Both the position numbers and the translations under genes were made by a program. DNA of 64,000 nt from Ministeria vibrans ATCC 50519 (lineage: Eukaryota; Opisthokonta; Filasterea), in contig CALSCP010001890.1 of the NCBI GenBank assembly GCA_943704425.1, positions 30,098 through 94,097 of the forward strand, written 5' to 3'. Shown one piece after another: positions 35,920 through 48,695 of this stretch (position 1 is the first letter of the stretch; each line of letters opens with the position of its first letter). A model generated the notes under the pieces. It searched no databases, had not been told where the DNA came from, and saw nothing but the letters and a program-made list of their open reading frames with translations.

Positions 35920-37366
35920 CTACTGTTTCAATGGTTTTGCAATACAATCAAGCTCACACAATCGCTCGCGAACCAACGTTTCCAAACAATGAGCTGTTCT
36001 CGTACGCGACTCGTGCTCACCAAAACGCGACACCAGATCCCACACGAGAGGCGCATTAGCATCGTTAGAGACGGGCGTAAGACGATTCACGCCGCACACA
36101 ACAACCATGGGACAGCCGAGGTCGCGCGCACACTCCGCAACATATGAGACTGCCTTGCCCTGTGCCGTCTGTGCGTCGTACGAGCCCTCGCCCGACACCA
36201 CCAGCGCCGCCTGAGCAATGGCCTCCCGCAGTCCCGCACACTCGGCCATCAGCTCAATACCACTCTGCATTTGTGCACCCGCCAGCGCAAACAGTCCTCC
36301 GCCAGCGCCTCCCGCCGCTCCACTGCCCCGCATCCCTTGCACATCCACGCCACCTTCCCGATCCATCAACAGGGCCCGCACTCGCCTCATTCCCTCTTCC
36401 AGTCGCACACGCGCTTGCTCGTTTGCAATCCCTTTCTGTTGCCCAAACACGGCTACTGCCCCCTCGGGGCCCAGAAAGGGGCTCTGTACATCACATGCAA
36501 CGATAACCTGAGACAAAACAATGTGTCAATTGAACGAATCAATCAAAAACTCGCCTAAATAATTAATAAAATTTGTGGCGCTGCACAGCACCTGAATGTG
36601 TTTTGGCAAAAGGCAATCCCCGTCAAACGATAGTCGTGAAATATCAGCCAAGTGTCGTCCACACACTGGTGTGGTAAGAAGCCCCTCGGAGGTTTCAACG
36701 CGAAGACCAAGTGCCTAAACGAACACAAAACTCGGCTCAATGACTCCCAAAGTGATGTGGATTGGCGATTGGCATTGTGCGCACCTGAAGTGCACCGAGA
36801 CCCGCGTCGTTTGTGGCACTGCCGCCAATACCAAGAATAAGCTTTGAAATGCGTTTGCCAGTGCCAATGGCGGCGCGGATGAGTTCGCCGAAGCCATAGG
36901 TGGTTGTGTTGAGCACATTGCGCTGGTCGGTCGGAACATGTTCCAATCCGGACGCGCGTGCCAGCTCAACCACGGCAATTCCAGACTCTTCATTGACGCC
37001 ATACTCTGCTCCTTCAAGTGGCCTGCCTAGTGGGCCCGTCACCGTCATCTGGTGTCTCTGTAGACTGAGCAAGGGCGCGAGCGACGCCAGGAATCCCTAG
37101 CGAGAGACCATTCGTCAAGTTTAACACCAGAGGGAGCGTGCACAGTGCCTCGTGTCGGTTGTACCTCTCCCCCATCACTTAGTGAAACGCATTGAGACGG
37201 ACGACTTGCACCTGTACTTGGAGGAAAGTTGCAAGGAGGCGGTCAGGTTTCCGATCAAGGTCTGTGCGATCGAACCAAGGCCTCGAGCAATCGCAGCATT
37301 GACTTCTGCCGCCGACAGTGTGTCCTTGAAAGAATCGCAGGCGATGAGTATGCGTCGTCGAGCCAT
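35920..37366 (-). CDS. Glycerate kinase, GarK/GlxK type
   Basis: Phosphorylates D-glycerate, linking glyoxylate, serine or tartronate metabolism to glycolysis. Exons 37366-37276, 37211-37165, 37096-36785, 36714-36592 and 36507-35920 give 386 residues, the normal length. Visible signatures are ILIACDSFKDTLSAAEVNAAIARGL at the N-terminus, DGGEGF, VTGPLGRPLEG, TTTYGFGELIRAAI and the glycine-rich LILGIGGSATNDAGLGALQ, then VACDVQSPFLGPEGAVAVFGQQKG and VSGEGSYDAQTAQGKA. The 64-base first intron was placed because the frame shifts between ARGL and the DGGEG block. This is the bacterial/plant-like class I glycerate kinase rather than the GLYCTK class common in animals. It starts 190 bases from the GT92-like gene, in a divergent arrangement. 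Confidence 0.92.
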
Positions 37367-37555
37367 AAGAATCAATAAAAGTAATGTGATTAACTTGATA
37401 ACTTCGACGATCAAAAATGCATGATTGTCGAACTCAGTCTGCTTGTTTGTGTCTTTTCATTTTCTTTACATGAGCCATTGGCTCATCTGATTGGTTTGGT
37501 CTTGTTTCTGCGTTGTTGGATTCTCTCTCTCTCTCTCTCTTTCTCTCTTCCTCTG

Positions 37556-38866
37556 ATGATCGGGAGACGTAAATGGAGTGCTCTGCTCACTTTGCTTCTT
37601 TTTCTTCTTCTCCGCTTTCGAACGGAACGGACGCAGCGACGCTTTGACAATGCGGACGCCCTCGCGAAGGGTCGCACGCCTGTTGTTGAGGTGGCCTTTC
37701 AAGCGGACCCCGACAGTCTCTCCGTTTGCCCGGCGAAGTATCGCATTGCAATGCACAGTGACTTCGCGTACTACTACGACGTGATCTGGAGACGCGGCGG
37801 TCACCAGGCGAGCTTTTTGACGTACTGGCTGGCGCCTGATCTCGACAGCCTCGACGACGTCTCGATGGTGTTTCATGACTTTGGCAATCTTGCAGTGCCG
37901 CACTCGCGTCCGGCGCACCGTGGCCGCCTCGCCATTGCAGTGGGCCTCATTCGCTTTGACTTTGACATTCCTTCGGTGGTTCGCATGCGCCTGTGTGCTG
38001 CCATGCAAACGAGTGTGCGTGCGGTGTGCACACGCGTCTCACTTGTTCCCCTTGGACTCAACGACGAGCTTTTGTGTTTGTGCGCGCGCAGTGCATGCGA
38101 TCCTCGCCCAGCGCACTCGTTTGGCATGTGTACACTTCTTGTCCATGAGGCACCGTATCTTGCCGAATTTTTTGAATATCATCGCCTTCAAGGCTTCACA
38201 TGGCTGGCTCTGCGCGTCCACCAGAGCCACGATTCAAGCGCGTCGCTTGCGCATCACATCCACGCGCACTATCCGCGTGCACTCGACGTGTCGCTCTCGC
38301 CCGACATTGACTCTCTCTCTCTTTCTCTTCCGTACCCTGTTCGCTTCCGCTTGCGCACCCTCAACGAGTTTGTGCACGCTCAAAAGCTTCATTTCACCGA
38401 CTGTCTCATTCGCTCGCCCGTACACTTTTGGTAACCGAGTCGGCTTGACATCAACTCATTGATTCGGTTGTAGGTACAGTATGTTCTTAACAACGACGTT
38501 GACGAATTTCTGGTGGGAAATCTCACGCAGTTAGCACTACTGCTGGAAAGAGTCAATCGTCCACTGGTTCTCCAATGGATAGTGAGTGAAACACTCTCAA
38601 AGTGAGACTCTCAAATAATTGTGCTTTGCACGCATGTGTCTTCTTTGCTTCTGAAGCGATTTGCAACGACGCGGAATGAGAGTGCAGCATTGGAACATCA
38701 GTCGGACGAGCCGTTGGGTTTTCTGGTGAGCGACGGATACCGCATGCACACTCAGCGCATTTACAGTCGTCTGCAATGGCCAGCTGTGGTGCCCGGAGGG
38801 AAACTGTGTGTGAGCACAGACTCCCGCGAAGTCTTAAGGTGTGACAGTGAGTGCGCGTGTGCGTGA
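37556..38866 (+). CDS. GT92 (DUF23)-like glycosyltransferase, 3' end uncertain
   Basis: Probable type II Golgi glycosyltransferase. It starts at 37556 with a basic head and one hydrophobic anchor (ALLTLLLFLLLRF). The core has the GT92 motif CTLLVHEAPYLAEFFEYHRLQGF and, after an in-phase 54-base intron (38420-38473), the metal-binding-type NNDVDEFLVGN. Exons are 37556-38419, 38474-38581 and from 38657. The third exon either reads to a stop at 38866 (RCDSECACA) or splices at 38838 (AG|GTGTGA) over a 316-base repeat-filled intron into the membrane module that follows, which is in phase. The C-terminal part expected of GT92 enzymes seems missing, so truncation or fusion is possible. Donor substrate is unknown. 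Confidence 0.6.
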
Positions 38867-38879
38867 ATATGACACTATG

Positions 38880-39040
38880 TGTGCCTCTCTCTATCACTTT
38901 GTCTCTCTATCACTTTGTCTCTATCACTTTGTTTCTCTAACACTTTGTCTCTCTATCACTTTGTCTCTCTAACACTTTGTCTCTCTATCACTTTGTCTCT
39001 CTATCACTTTGTCTCTCTATCACTTTGTCTCTCTATCACT

Positions 39041-39136
<96 letters not shown>

Positions 39137-39140
39137 CTCT
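38880..39140. repeat. TATCACTTTGTTTC array and long CT microsatellite
   Basis: About ten copies of a short 15- to 19-base version of the dispersed unit (CTCTCTATCACTTTGT), some with AACACTTTG, then about 85 bases of uninterrupted CT. The array separates the GT92-like exons from the membrane module and is intronic if they are one gene. Confidence 0.9.
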
Positions 39141-39154
39141 GTCTTTCGTTATAG

Positions 39155-39645
39155 TGGTCTTGAGCTTGCAAGCATTCTGTGCATCTTTTTCGGGCTCATG
39201 GACAGCGTTTTACCCCTTGACCATGCCCGACTTCTTGCTATGTTCTTCACCGGGTTCATTGGTACAATCAGAAGATTTTTTGTGTGTGCGTTTGTTTTGA
39301 CACTTTTCGCAGCACTTCTGTCCATCCTCACAGTGATTGCGCCCAATCTCATCTCCACACAACGACTCATTCGCGCGGTCCAACCCGTCGGCTACCTCAC
39401 ATGCTCCGTCGGCATGTTTGTCGCGCTCTTCCACGCCTCCCATTCGTATGCCGCTGTGCTCGCCTGCTTCTTCCTGGCTGGTATTCATTCCCACTCTTCC
39501 CATTGTGTGTACAAAGCAAATAACTCACAAACCGATTGTTTTTTATTGTGCAGTGGGTCATCTGTTGAGAGTCCAGGGGGTCTTCAATGGAGTCATATTA
39601 TATGCTGCAGCTGTCGATTGTATCGTTGTGTGTCTCGCAAATTAA
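39155..39645 (+). CDS. Four-pass membrane module, separate gene or C-terminal part of the GT92 locus
   Basis: Exons 39155-39261, 39313-39480 and 39554-39645 chain in phase and encode about 122 residues, nearly all hydrophobic: LASILCIFFGLM, LLAMFFTGFIALLSILTVI, YLTCSVGMFVALFHAS and GVFNGVILYAAAVDCIVVCL. The 51-base intron 39262-39312 is a multiple of three and stays open, so its removal rests on its GTACAA donor and TTTTCGCAG acceptor. No family was recognised. If it is a separate gene, the first ATG in frame is 39198. If it belongs to the upstream locus, it joins in phase at 39155. Confidence 0.5.
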
Positions 39646-39747
39646 ATATAAAAATCCTGTAAATATTATCCTTTGAAAATTTATTCTCGATAGAAAAGAT
39701 GGAAATTGGACAATTCAAAATGAATGAATGAATTTCAAAGAATTGTC

Positions 39748-42700
39748 ATGCTGCACTCTAAGCGATTTGTCAAGAAGACTCGCAAGGGCGGGATCCTTAC
39801 GACGGTGCGGGAGCACTACCTGCGCGACGACATCGCGTGCAAGAGTGAATCGTGCTTGACATGCGACGGAGGCGCTGCAGGCGCCGACCAGAGCGTGCTG
39901 GCCCTGCACGGCACGCAGCCCGGCACGTTTGTCGATGCCGACGCGGGGCAGGCGGCAGGCGCGGCGCAGCGAGGGCACTACATCGTGATCGACACAAACG
40001 TCGTCCTCCACCAAATTGACGTGCTCGAACACCCCGCTCTCACCAACGTCATTGTGCCCCAGACCGTGTTGAACGAGGTACGCGTGCAGGTGTCCGCGCA
40101 GACGCACTCCCTTTTGATTCTCATTCGCTTTTTGCGCAGACCAAGCATCGCAATGCGGCCGCGCACAAACGCCTCCGACAGCTCACGCTGGACCACAAGA
40201 AGCGCTTTGTGGTCTTCTCCAACGAGCACCACAAGGACACCTTCTGCTCGCCGCAAGCCAACGAGTCTCCCAACGACTGCAACGACCGTGCCATTCGTCG
40301 CGTTGCCAAGTTCTATGCCGAGCACCTGCGAAGCTCGACGGTGCGCATCATGCTGCTTACAGACGATCGTGAGAATGCCAGGCGATGCCGCAACGACTGT
40401 CCCGACGTCCTGGCACTCACGACAGCCGAGTATGCGGCACGCAGAGGCGACGATGCTCCCGAAATGATCGATCTGGTTGCCGAGAGCGACACGACCGCAA
40501 CCGAAGCATTGCCCGGCAGCGTCGACAACCTCTTTCCCGAGTACCTGTCCACGAGCGAGGTTGAAGCTGGTCTCTCCGGTGGCTCTTTACTCTGTGGCAA
40601 GCTTCACCGCTCGTCTAACAACCTCCACGAGGCGACCGTTGTGGGACCGCGCATTCCCGTGAGCGTCGGTACTGCCCTCCTCATTGTTGGAGCTCTCCAC
40701 ATGAACCGCGCTGTCGACCGCGACTCCGTTGTTGTACGTCTGCTACCACGCGATCAATGGCGTGCTCCCTCAAGTCGCGTGACCCGCGACAAAGTCGCGG
40801 TTGCACTACCATCAAACACCTCCCCCACAGACAATGGCGACGATAGCGTCGTCGACGACGACGATGATGATGATGACGCTTCCTCCACCATCACGACCAC
40901 CACAACCGCCGCCGACGATTCGCTGATCTTGCCCACGGGCCGCATTGTTGCTATCCTCAAGCGTGGCTGGCGCCCCTACAGCGGTGCACTGCTCCCTACC
41001 GACCGCACTGGCTCACAGCGCCGTCTCTTCCAGCCTGCAGACAAGTTGGTTCCCCGTATCCGCATCCGCACTCGCCAGGGCGCCTCGCTCGAGGGACAAG
41101 GCATTGTTGTGGTTATTGACGGTTGGGCTCGAAACGATCGGTACACCATTTGTGTGTGTGTGTGTGTGTGTGTATGACAAGATAATGTCATTATTATTTA
41201 TTTATTTTTTTACTTTTTTTTTTCTGCTTTAGATTTCCTCATGGACACTTTGTGCGTCGATTGGGGGCACTTGGGGAAAAGACGACAGACAACGAGATGC
41301 TACTGGTGGAGCACGATGTGCCGGCGTATCCCTTCTCGGAGCGGGTGCTTGCGTGTCTGCCGCAGCAGCTACCATGGAAGATCAGTCCACGCGACCTTGA
41401 AGGGCGTCGCGATCTGCGCTCCGACACGGTTGTGTGCTCGGTAGACCCGCCGGGGTGCACAGACATTGACGATGCGCTGCATGCCCGTCGCATGCCTGAT
41501 GGAAACATTGAAATTGGGGTGCACATTGCAGACGTGACGCACTTTGTGGCGCCCGGAACACCTCTTGACGACGAAGCACAGAATCGCTGTACGACTGTGT
41601 ATCTGACGGACCGCCGCATTGACATGCTACCCTCGCTGCTGGGCACCAATCTATGCTCGCTCCGTGGCGGCGAAGACCGTCTTGCAGTGTCTGTGTGCTG
41701 GCGCATCACGCCTCCGCCCGAGTGTCGTGTCATCTCCGTGGACTGTTTCAAGTCTGCAATCTGCTCGCGTGCTGCCCTCACCTACGAGCAGGCACAGACA
41801 CTCGTGGACACGGGTGCGTGTGGTGCAGCAACCATTGCCGAGGGAGCGGCGAATGCGGTGGTCGACTCGCTGCGCCTCTTACTCTCTGTGGCGCGTGTGT
41901 TGCGCGAGCGTCGCATTGCAGCGGGTGCTCTTGCGCTCGCGTCGAGCGAAGTGCGCTTTGAAATGGGCGAGGGTGAGGACTCGTCGCCCGTCGGCATCGA
42001 GGCCAAGGTGATACGCGACACCAACTTTATGGTTGAGGAGTTCATGTTACTTGCCAATGCGACGGTCGCCGAGCGCACCGTGCAGGCATTTGCCGATCGT
42101 TCCATGCTGCGACGACACCCTGTGCCGGCACCCGGCGCACTCGAGCCTCTCGTGCGCACCGCCGCATCCGTTGGCATTGACATTGACACAACGTCCAACC
42201 TGACGCTGGCGCGCAGTCTTGATGCAGCGCCCATGGGCCATGGACACCTATTGCGTACGCTTGCGACTCGCTGCATGCAACAGGCGGTGTACGTGTGCAG
42301 CGGCATGGAGGCGCGTGCCGCTTGGCACCACTACGGTCTCGCCATGCCCATTTACACGCACTTCACGTCGCCTATTCGTCGCTATGCCGACGTTGTCGTA
42401 CACCGCCTTTTGGCCCTCGCCTGTCGCATGCCCACCATCAACCACAACGGCTCGCGTGCCATCGACACGCCCTTGCCCGAGAAACCCATACTTCACGAGC
42501 TTGCCGAACAGATCAACCGACGCCACAAGATGGCACAGTACGCGGGACGTGCGTCCGTCGCACTTCACTCGTTGCTCTTCTTTCGTGGTCGCTCCGTCGA
42601 TGAAGACGCCTTTGTCATGCAGTGCCGGCAGAATGCGCTTGTGGTCCTCGTGCCTCGCTACGGCCTCGAGGGCTTCATCTGGCTCGCACAAACTCCCGCC

Positions 42701-43090
42701 GAGGAAGCACGCGTTGAGTTTGCTGGCGAGTCAGTCACCGTCGCGTCCGTCACTGTGCGCGTCTTTGACCGTGTCCGCGTGCGTCTTTCCGTTGACGAGT
42801 CGGGTGTGCTGCTGCGCCGCAAAATGCAATACCAACTGGTAAGGACAGCAACATTATCAGTTTGTCAGTTTCATTCTTTCTGTCGCTAATATACACTCGA
42901 ATCGTTCGTTTGTTTTTTTTGCGGTTGTGTTTTTATGTAGCTGTCGCCCGTGATTCCCGGAGTGAGTCTTGAGCAGGAGTCGAGCGGCAAGAAAAGACCC
43001 GCGAGCGAAGATGTCGTTGAAGAAGCGGGGTTGGTCGAGGTGAAGAAAACACCCGAGTCCAAGAAGAAGCGCAAGCGAGCCAAAAAATGA
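39748..43090 (+). CDS. DIS3: DIS3/Rrp44, catalytic exosome ribonuclease
   Basis: Processive 3'-5' exoribonuclease and PIN endonuclease of the RNA exosome. Exons 39748-40077, 40140-41140, 41233-42838 and 42941-43090 give 1,028 residues. The N-terminus matches human DIS3 from its first residues (MLHSKRFVKKTRKGGILTTV, then REHYLRDDIAC). It keeps the CR3 cysteines and the PIN acidic residue in VIDTNVVLHQIDVLEHP. Cold-shock/OB regions follow, with GRIVAILKRGWRPYSGAL and RIRIRTRQGASLEG. The RNB centre is CSVDPPGCTDIDDALHARR with its catalytic aspartates, then HYGLAMPIYTHFTSPIRRYAD. A poly-Asp/Thr insert at 40850-40920 lies in a loop. The tail is Lys-rich and may be a nuclear localisation signal. 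An in-frame ATG at 39724 is less likely as the start. Confidence 0.97.
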
Positions 43091-43216
43091 CAAATTAATT
43101 GTTGTATAAAAATTACTATTTTTTTTTTTCATATCTCTCTCGCGTGTTTCTCTCTCTCATCACTTTATTTCTCATCAAGAATAATCCGACTGAGTCTCTC
43201 TTTTCCTTCATTCTCT

Positions 43217-46200
43217 CTACTGTGCGTCTTTGAGGCGAGCAACCAGTTCGGCCTTGAGACCCTTTGTAGAGAGTCCGCGCTCTTCCAGTGCCACACGCAG
43301 CTTGGCCACCGTCATTGCGCCAATCTCTTTGTCACTCAAAATCGGCGCGGCATTTGTGCTTGACGCTGCCTCCTTCGCCTCATCCTCTTCCTCTGCCGTT
43401 TTCTCTGCCTTTTCACTACTTTCGGGCTTCTCTGTCTTCTTTTCTGTCTTCTTCTTCAGCGGGCTCTTCTTTGTCTTCTTTGGCGACACCGGTGCCTCGT
43501 CGCTAGTCTCCATGGGAACACTTACGGAGTCTTCCGCATCCTGCCTCTGTCGCTTGGCCGAGGGCTCTTCGCTGGCATCCGCAGTAGTGGAGGGCTCCTG
43601 CGCGGTGGATGCAACGCTCTCCGCCGTGCTACTCGTCGTCACTTCTTCGGGCTCCTTCCTCTTGCGACTTCCACTCTTGTCCTCCGGGTGCAATGTCACA
43701 GCAAACTCCGACGACCCTTGCTCGTCGTCGTCGTCTACTTCGACAAGGTCGTCGGGAATAGGTGCCCCTGCTTCGGCCTCATCGTCGGCATCCACGTCAG
43801 TGGGGCGTGCACTGACAGGGATCAGGCCGGGCGGTGGTGGGCGCGCCGTGTGCTTTTGGCGCGCACCGGGCACAAGCACGTTGCACATGGTCGGCATGTC
43901 GGCGACCGAGACAACCGACGATGCGTCTGGACGCGTCCCTACTGGTCGACGGCCGTCGACGGGGGTACCAAACGACTCGGTGGGCACCAGCTCGAGTTGA
44001 GTGGGACGTTCGAGAAGACGCGACAGGGCCGGCTGCAATTCGTGACAGCCGTTGAAGAGGGACGCACGCCCAAAAACGTAGAGGCCAAGGCGCGCACGCG
44101 AGAGAGCCACAACAAGACGACGGACGTCGCGCACATGACCGACGGCGGAGGTGCGCACAAGTGAAAGCAGGACAAAGTCATTCTGACTGCCCTGGTACTT
44201 GTCAACAGTCGAGATGGCGGCGGGCATGCCGATGAGGGGGTCGGGACGGCAGCGAGCATTGACAATGTCGTACAGAAGACTCTTTTGGCCGTTGTACGTG
44301 GTGAGCATGGTGATGCGCTCGGCCGGGTAGCCCAGCAACCGCATGTACATAAAAACGGCGACGATATACTCCGCCTCGGCGAGGTTCTGGTAGAAATACG
44401 CCTGGGGCGTCGACTCGCCGCGGCCCTGGAAGTCGGGCACGTCGACAAACTGGTAGTCGTGAACAAAGCCCGGGTTGGCATGGAGAAACTCGGGACGCTG
44501 CTGAACGTGCGGAAGGTTGCCGAGTGAGGCATAGCGCCAGCTGTAGAGGGCAGCGATAGAGGCACGAGCACGACCCTGGGCGTCGAGGTCGACTGTGCGC
44601 ACGCCGAGACGCACAAAGCGCGTGAACATGCTCTGCTCCATGTTACTGTACTTCTGGAAGGCTGTGTTCTTGATGACGGGCGGCAGTTGGTGGTGATCAC
44701 CAATCATGACGACACGCTTGAGGCGGCTCTCGCCGCCCTCAGCCGGCTCCTGCAGCACCATTGGGATGAAAGTCTCAATCTCAAGAATTTGCGCAGCTTC
44801 CTCCATAAGGAGGTTGTCGTACTGAAAGCCAAGCTCAACAAGGTCGGCACGCTTGAGAGCCGCATGGGTACACGTCATGGCAACAATGCGCGCCTCTTTC
44901 ACCAGCAAGTAGTTGGTGCGGTCGTAAGAGGTGCGCAGCAGCTCGAACGCACGAAACTCCTTGAGCTCGTCAAAGATCTTCTCGAGGTAGCGGTAGCAGC
45001 CACGTGCCGTCTCGAGGTCCGTCTCGGCGGTCGCATCCGGGGCGAAGAGGGGCTGGGGAGCGTCGGAGAAGAAGGCGGCAAAGGGAAAAGCCTCGGCGAC
45101 CGAGCTGGTGCCCGCGTGCATGGTCGCAAGGAACTTCTCCCAGGCGGAGACAATGTGTTGCAGGCGGAAGTAGGCGGCGGACTCGCAGGTAAACTCGAGA
45201 TCGCCCTTGACCTGAAGCGACTCGGCAAGACGACGCACTTCGGCAAGCAGCTGCAGACGGCGCTCGAGCACATAGCTCACACGACCAAATTTGCCAAAGT
45301 TCTTGTCGGTGTCCAGCTCCTCTTCGCCGCGCCCAAGACGCAACAGGTGACGCTCGTCGACGTCGAGAGCCATGATCTTCTCAAAGAGCTGATTGAGAGC
45401 CTGGTTGCTGTGCGTCACAAGCAGGATGCGCTGGTTCGGGAAGTTGTGGTACCAGTTGGAGATGATCTGCACGGCGACGTCTGTCTTTCCCGTGCCCGGT
45501 GGACCCACCACGACGGACAGGCCCGGGTGCATAGCGGCGCGCACAGCCTCAATTTGGGTCGGCGTAAAGCGCACCTGGTTGCGACGCACCTGATTGCGCG
45601 GGTACGGTCCACGATTCACCAGAGGCACATGCGACACGGTGAGCGTCTCTTCCTTGGGGCCGTCCGCACTGAAGGCCACGTGAAAGGGCGGTGCCACAGC
45701 AGTGTCTGAGGCACTCCGAAGGACCACATCGGCGTTGGGGAAACTCTCACGGAGGTGATCAATGTCGAGAAAGGTGTCGTTGAAGTTGAGAGCAGGAACG
45801 CGACGGGGTCGCAGTGCATCGCTGGCGTAGTGTACGTCGGCGGGATCGCCGTAGCCCAGAAAGACGTCGTGAAGCCAGTCGGGAACGACGACAGAACGCG
45901 AATTCATGAGCGAGCGGATCGTGTCAAGCACCGCCTTGAAGTTGTTCTCCTTGGGCTGGCGGCGCACCACAACGTTGAAGGTTTCGTGAACGTCTTCGGC
46001 GTCGTCCATGGCGGACGCCTGCACGTCCATCTCGTACTGACTGGCATCGAGCCAACAGCGAATGGCAAGTTCGCTGCCGGAGCGCCGAGGGGGTTCGCTA
46101 AAGGGCTTCTCTTCGACAATATTGCCATCGTCGTCGAGCAGACCGAGCACTTCGCAGCCGCGGACGTATGTAACGCCTGTCTGTTCCATAAAGGTCCCTG

Positions 46201-48511
46201 CCGCATCCGACGCCTGACCAGGAACGGGACCCCCGCCAAGACGCTGCGTAGCGCGTACCGTGACAAGAAAGAGCACGTCGTGTTTGCGCAGTTTGAGCCA
46301 CTCGAGACGCGACTGGGCACGCAAGAGGTTCATGTCGAGGGTGACGTCGACGAGCACGGACGCCGGACGCGACTCGCCCAAGTTGGGCTTGCGCACCTGA
46401 GCGACCGTAAAGCGTGCAATGGGCGCGGCCATGCGAGCCCAGCCTTGAAAGAGAGTTTCGCCGGCATCATCGACACGAGGCTGCAGACGCTGCACGGCGT
46501 CCTCAATGTCACCGCGGATCTCGTAGGTGCTCTCGAGACGAAACAGGTTGAGGTTGCGCAGGAGGTAGTCCTGAAGCGTGAGAAATTGCAGGTGGAGCTT
46601 GGGCAGTGCAAGACACCGTTCGCCAGCGTAAAAGTCGCTGGGAAGGTTCTCGTCCCAGAGCATTGTCTCGGTTGGATAGAGGGGCATCTGGTTGATAGCC
46701 TCTGTCTGACTGAGACGGCGCTCATACCGCTCGATGAAGAGTTCGAGGAGGAAGGCACGCGAAAGGCTCTCGTCGGGATCGTCATCGAGATGAAGAGCGC
46801 GCGCGAGGGTGCGCAACTTGGTGTCGTCGACGTGCTCGAGTTGTTCGAGCAAGTGAGCGCGTGTGTCCACTGAGGCGACGCTGGCGAGGGAGAAGGCGCG
46901 CAGTTTGGGGTCTGCGTCGCGAAAGCAGAGGCGCTGCAGGCGGCGCATGGCGTCGTAGTGACGCTGTGTCATGACGGCGTCCGACAGTGCCTCGCCCGTG
47001 ATGTCGTCAATCTCAAAGCCAACGTAGAACTTGAGAATCATGAGGAGCTGGGCAAAAAGGGTGCCTGAGGGCGAGGAAACGAGCAAGGAGAGACGACAGC
47101 GCAACACAAGATGTTCCGCGTCAAAGAGTGTGTTGACGTAGCGACGGGTGGGTGTCTGCGCAACAAGATCAATGGCGAGTTCAAGGAAGCGCTCGACAAA
47201 GCGCAATTGATGGACACCATCGCGACTGGCGATGGTCCCGGATTCGAGTGCACTGTCGAGCGCAGCCAGTGTGTTGAAGAAACGCGCACAGAGTGCATGC
47301 AAGAAGCCCATTTGAAGGTCGCGAGTGGCACGAGCCGCCTTGTCTAGTTTCCCCAGACGTTTCTGGATGCCATTCCAGGTTTTCTGCAGCTTGGGCGCGT
47401 GCGCAAACTCGTCGGCACGACGACCCTCCGAAATGTGCGTCCAGATGGGCAACGAGACGAGATGCTGGACATTGGCACGTACCGCGTCCGTCTCGAGACT
47501 GTTAAAGGCGTGTGTAAAGAAGTGTACGAGGAACACATGCTCTTGCATGGAGACGGGGCTGTCGAGGGCCGACAAGAGACGCACGGCGTTGACAAACAGC
47601 GCGGCAAAGGCATCGGGCGACGACGCAAAGATGGGCCAGGCCGGGATGGATTCCTTGAACTTTTGTACAACCATAAGCACCACACTCATGGTGTGTTCGG
47701 TGCTGGAGGTGGGAGTGTAGTGGGGCCACAGGTAGCGCTCGAGGTAGTGCGAAAATTCAAGTTGAGTCGTGACCTAACAATTAAAAGAAAGCACACGCGT
47801 TGAGCGAGTGTTGTCGTCTGCCTCGTCCGTCGACTTACCCTGGCTGAGAAGTTGGATACTTTGATGTGATCGGTGTAGATGGCGTTGACGAGGGCGGGCT
47901 TGAATTTGGATGTGGACGTGAGCGACCAGTGTTGGGCGGCCATCGCTTCAAGAGCGCCGAGAGCCTCATCGGCCGCCGACGGGGCCTTGGACGCCGATGG
48001 AGTGGCTGCAGTGGTGCGGGTGGAGGAGGATGACGCGGAGGAGGAAGTGGCAGGCTTGCTGTGTTTCGAGGGACGCTTGTCTTTGCGATGTGCGTTGTAC
48101 GGACGTTTCTCCAAGGTTGAAACATCGACTGGCAGAAAAAACGGAAAATGGGGGGGGAATAAGGATGAGAAGGTGCTGATGAAGGAAGGAAGGAGATAGG
48201 CGCACACGGCAGAGGCATTGCTGAACGAGCGTGCATTTGGTTTTTTTTCTGTTTTTTTTTTTTGTCTTTTTTTCTTCTCTCAATCTGCGATTCGTTTACC
48301 TCCTGCTGCTGCGGCAGCCGCGACAAGATCCGATGGGTTGGCATCTCGGGCAATGTCACGTCGAGCGCCAGCCGAGGACACTCTAAAGAGCGGTAGAGGG
48401 GTCAGAAGGAGAACGGAGGGAAAGAGTTATGGTGTGAATCAGTCGCGGTGCGTCTTGGTTGGGGGAGGTGCCGTGGATGTGTGTGTACCTGTGTCCGGTG
48501 GGGCGGGGCAT
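43217..48511 (-). CDS. AQR: Aquarius (intron-binding helicase IBP160) with a C-terminal SAP motif
   Basis: SF1 helicase of the spliceosome's intron-binding complex, which contacts the intron upstream of the branch site and couples splicing to snoRNP and EJC deposition. Exons 48511-48489, 48382-48300, 48128-47839 and 47773-43217 give 1,650 residues. It matches human AQR throughout: LEFSHYLERYLWPHY, NQMPLYPTETMLWDENLPSD, ALPKLHLQFLTLQDYLLRN and PKENNFKAVLDTIRSLMNS. Walker A is GPPGTGKTDVAVQIISN, and motif II is LLMEEAAQILEIETFIP. QGRARASIAALYSWRY and LVVALSRARLGLYVFGR also match. The N-terminal exon differs from human in a Ser/Ala-rich insert. After the helicase comes an acidic, Lys-rich low-complexity tail, and the protein ends in a SAP-like helix-turn-helix (MTVAKLRVALEERGLSTKGL, then KAELVARLKD) that human AQR lacks. 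Confidence 0.96.
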
Positions 48512-48695
48512 GTCAAAAATGTGATGATTGTGATTGGTGTTATATTCATTTTTGGCATTGTGTGTGTGATCAGTCTTCGATCAGTCATCGATGACTGTAT
48601 TGATTGATTATTTAATGTGCGATCAAGTCTCTCGCTATGTGTCTCTCGGTGTTTAATGTATAATACAGAACAGTGAACATGGGATGCCGGCGTGC

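Noticed and set aside
44687-46873. Plus-strand frames of 340 and 372 codons
   Set aside because: Antisense to the Aquarius helicase exon, which is strongly conserved.
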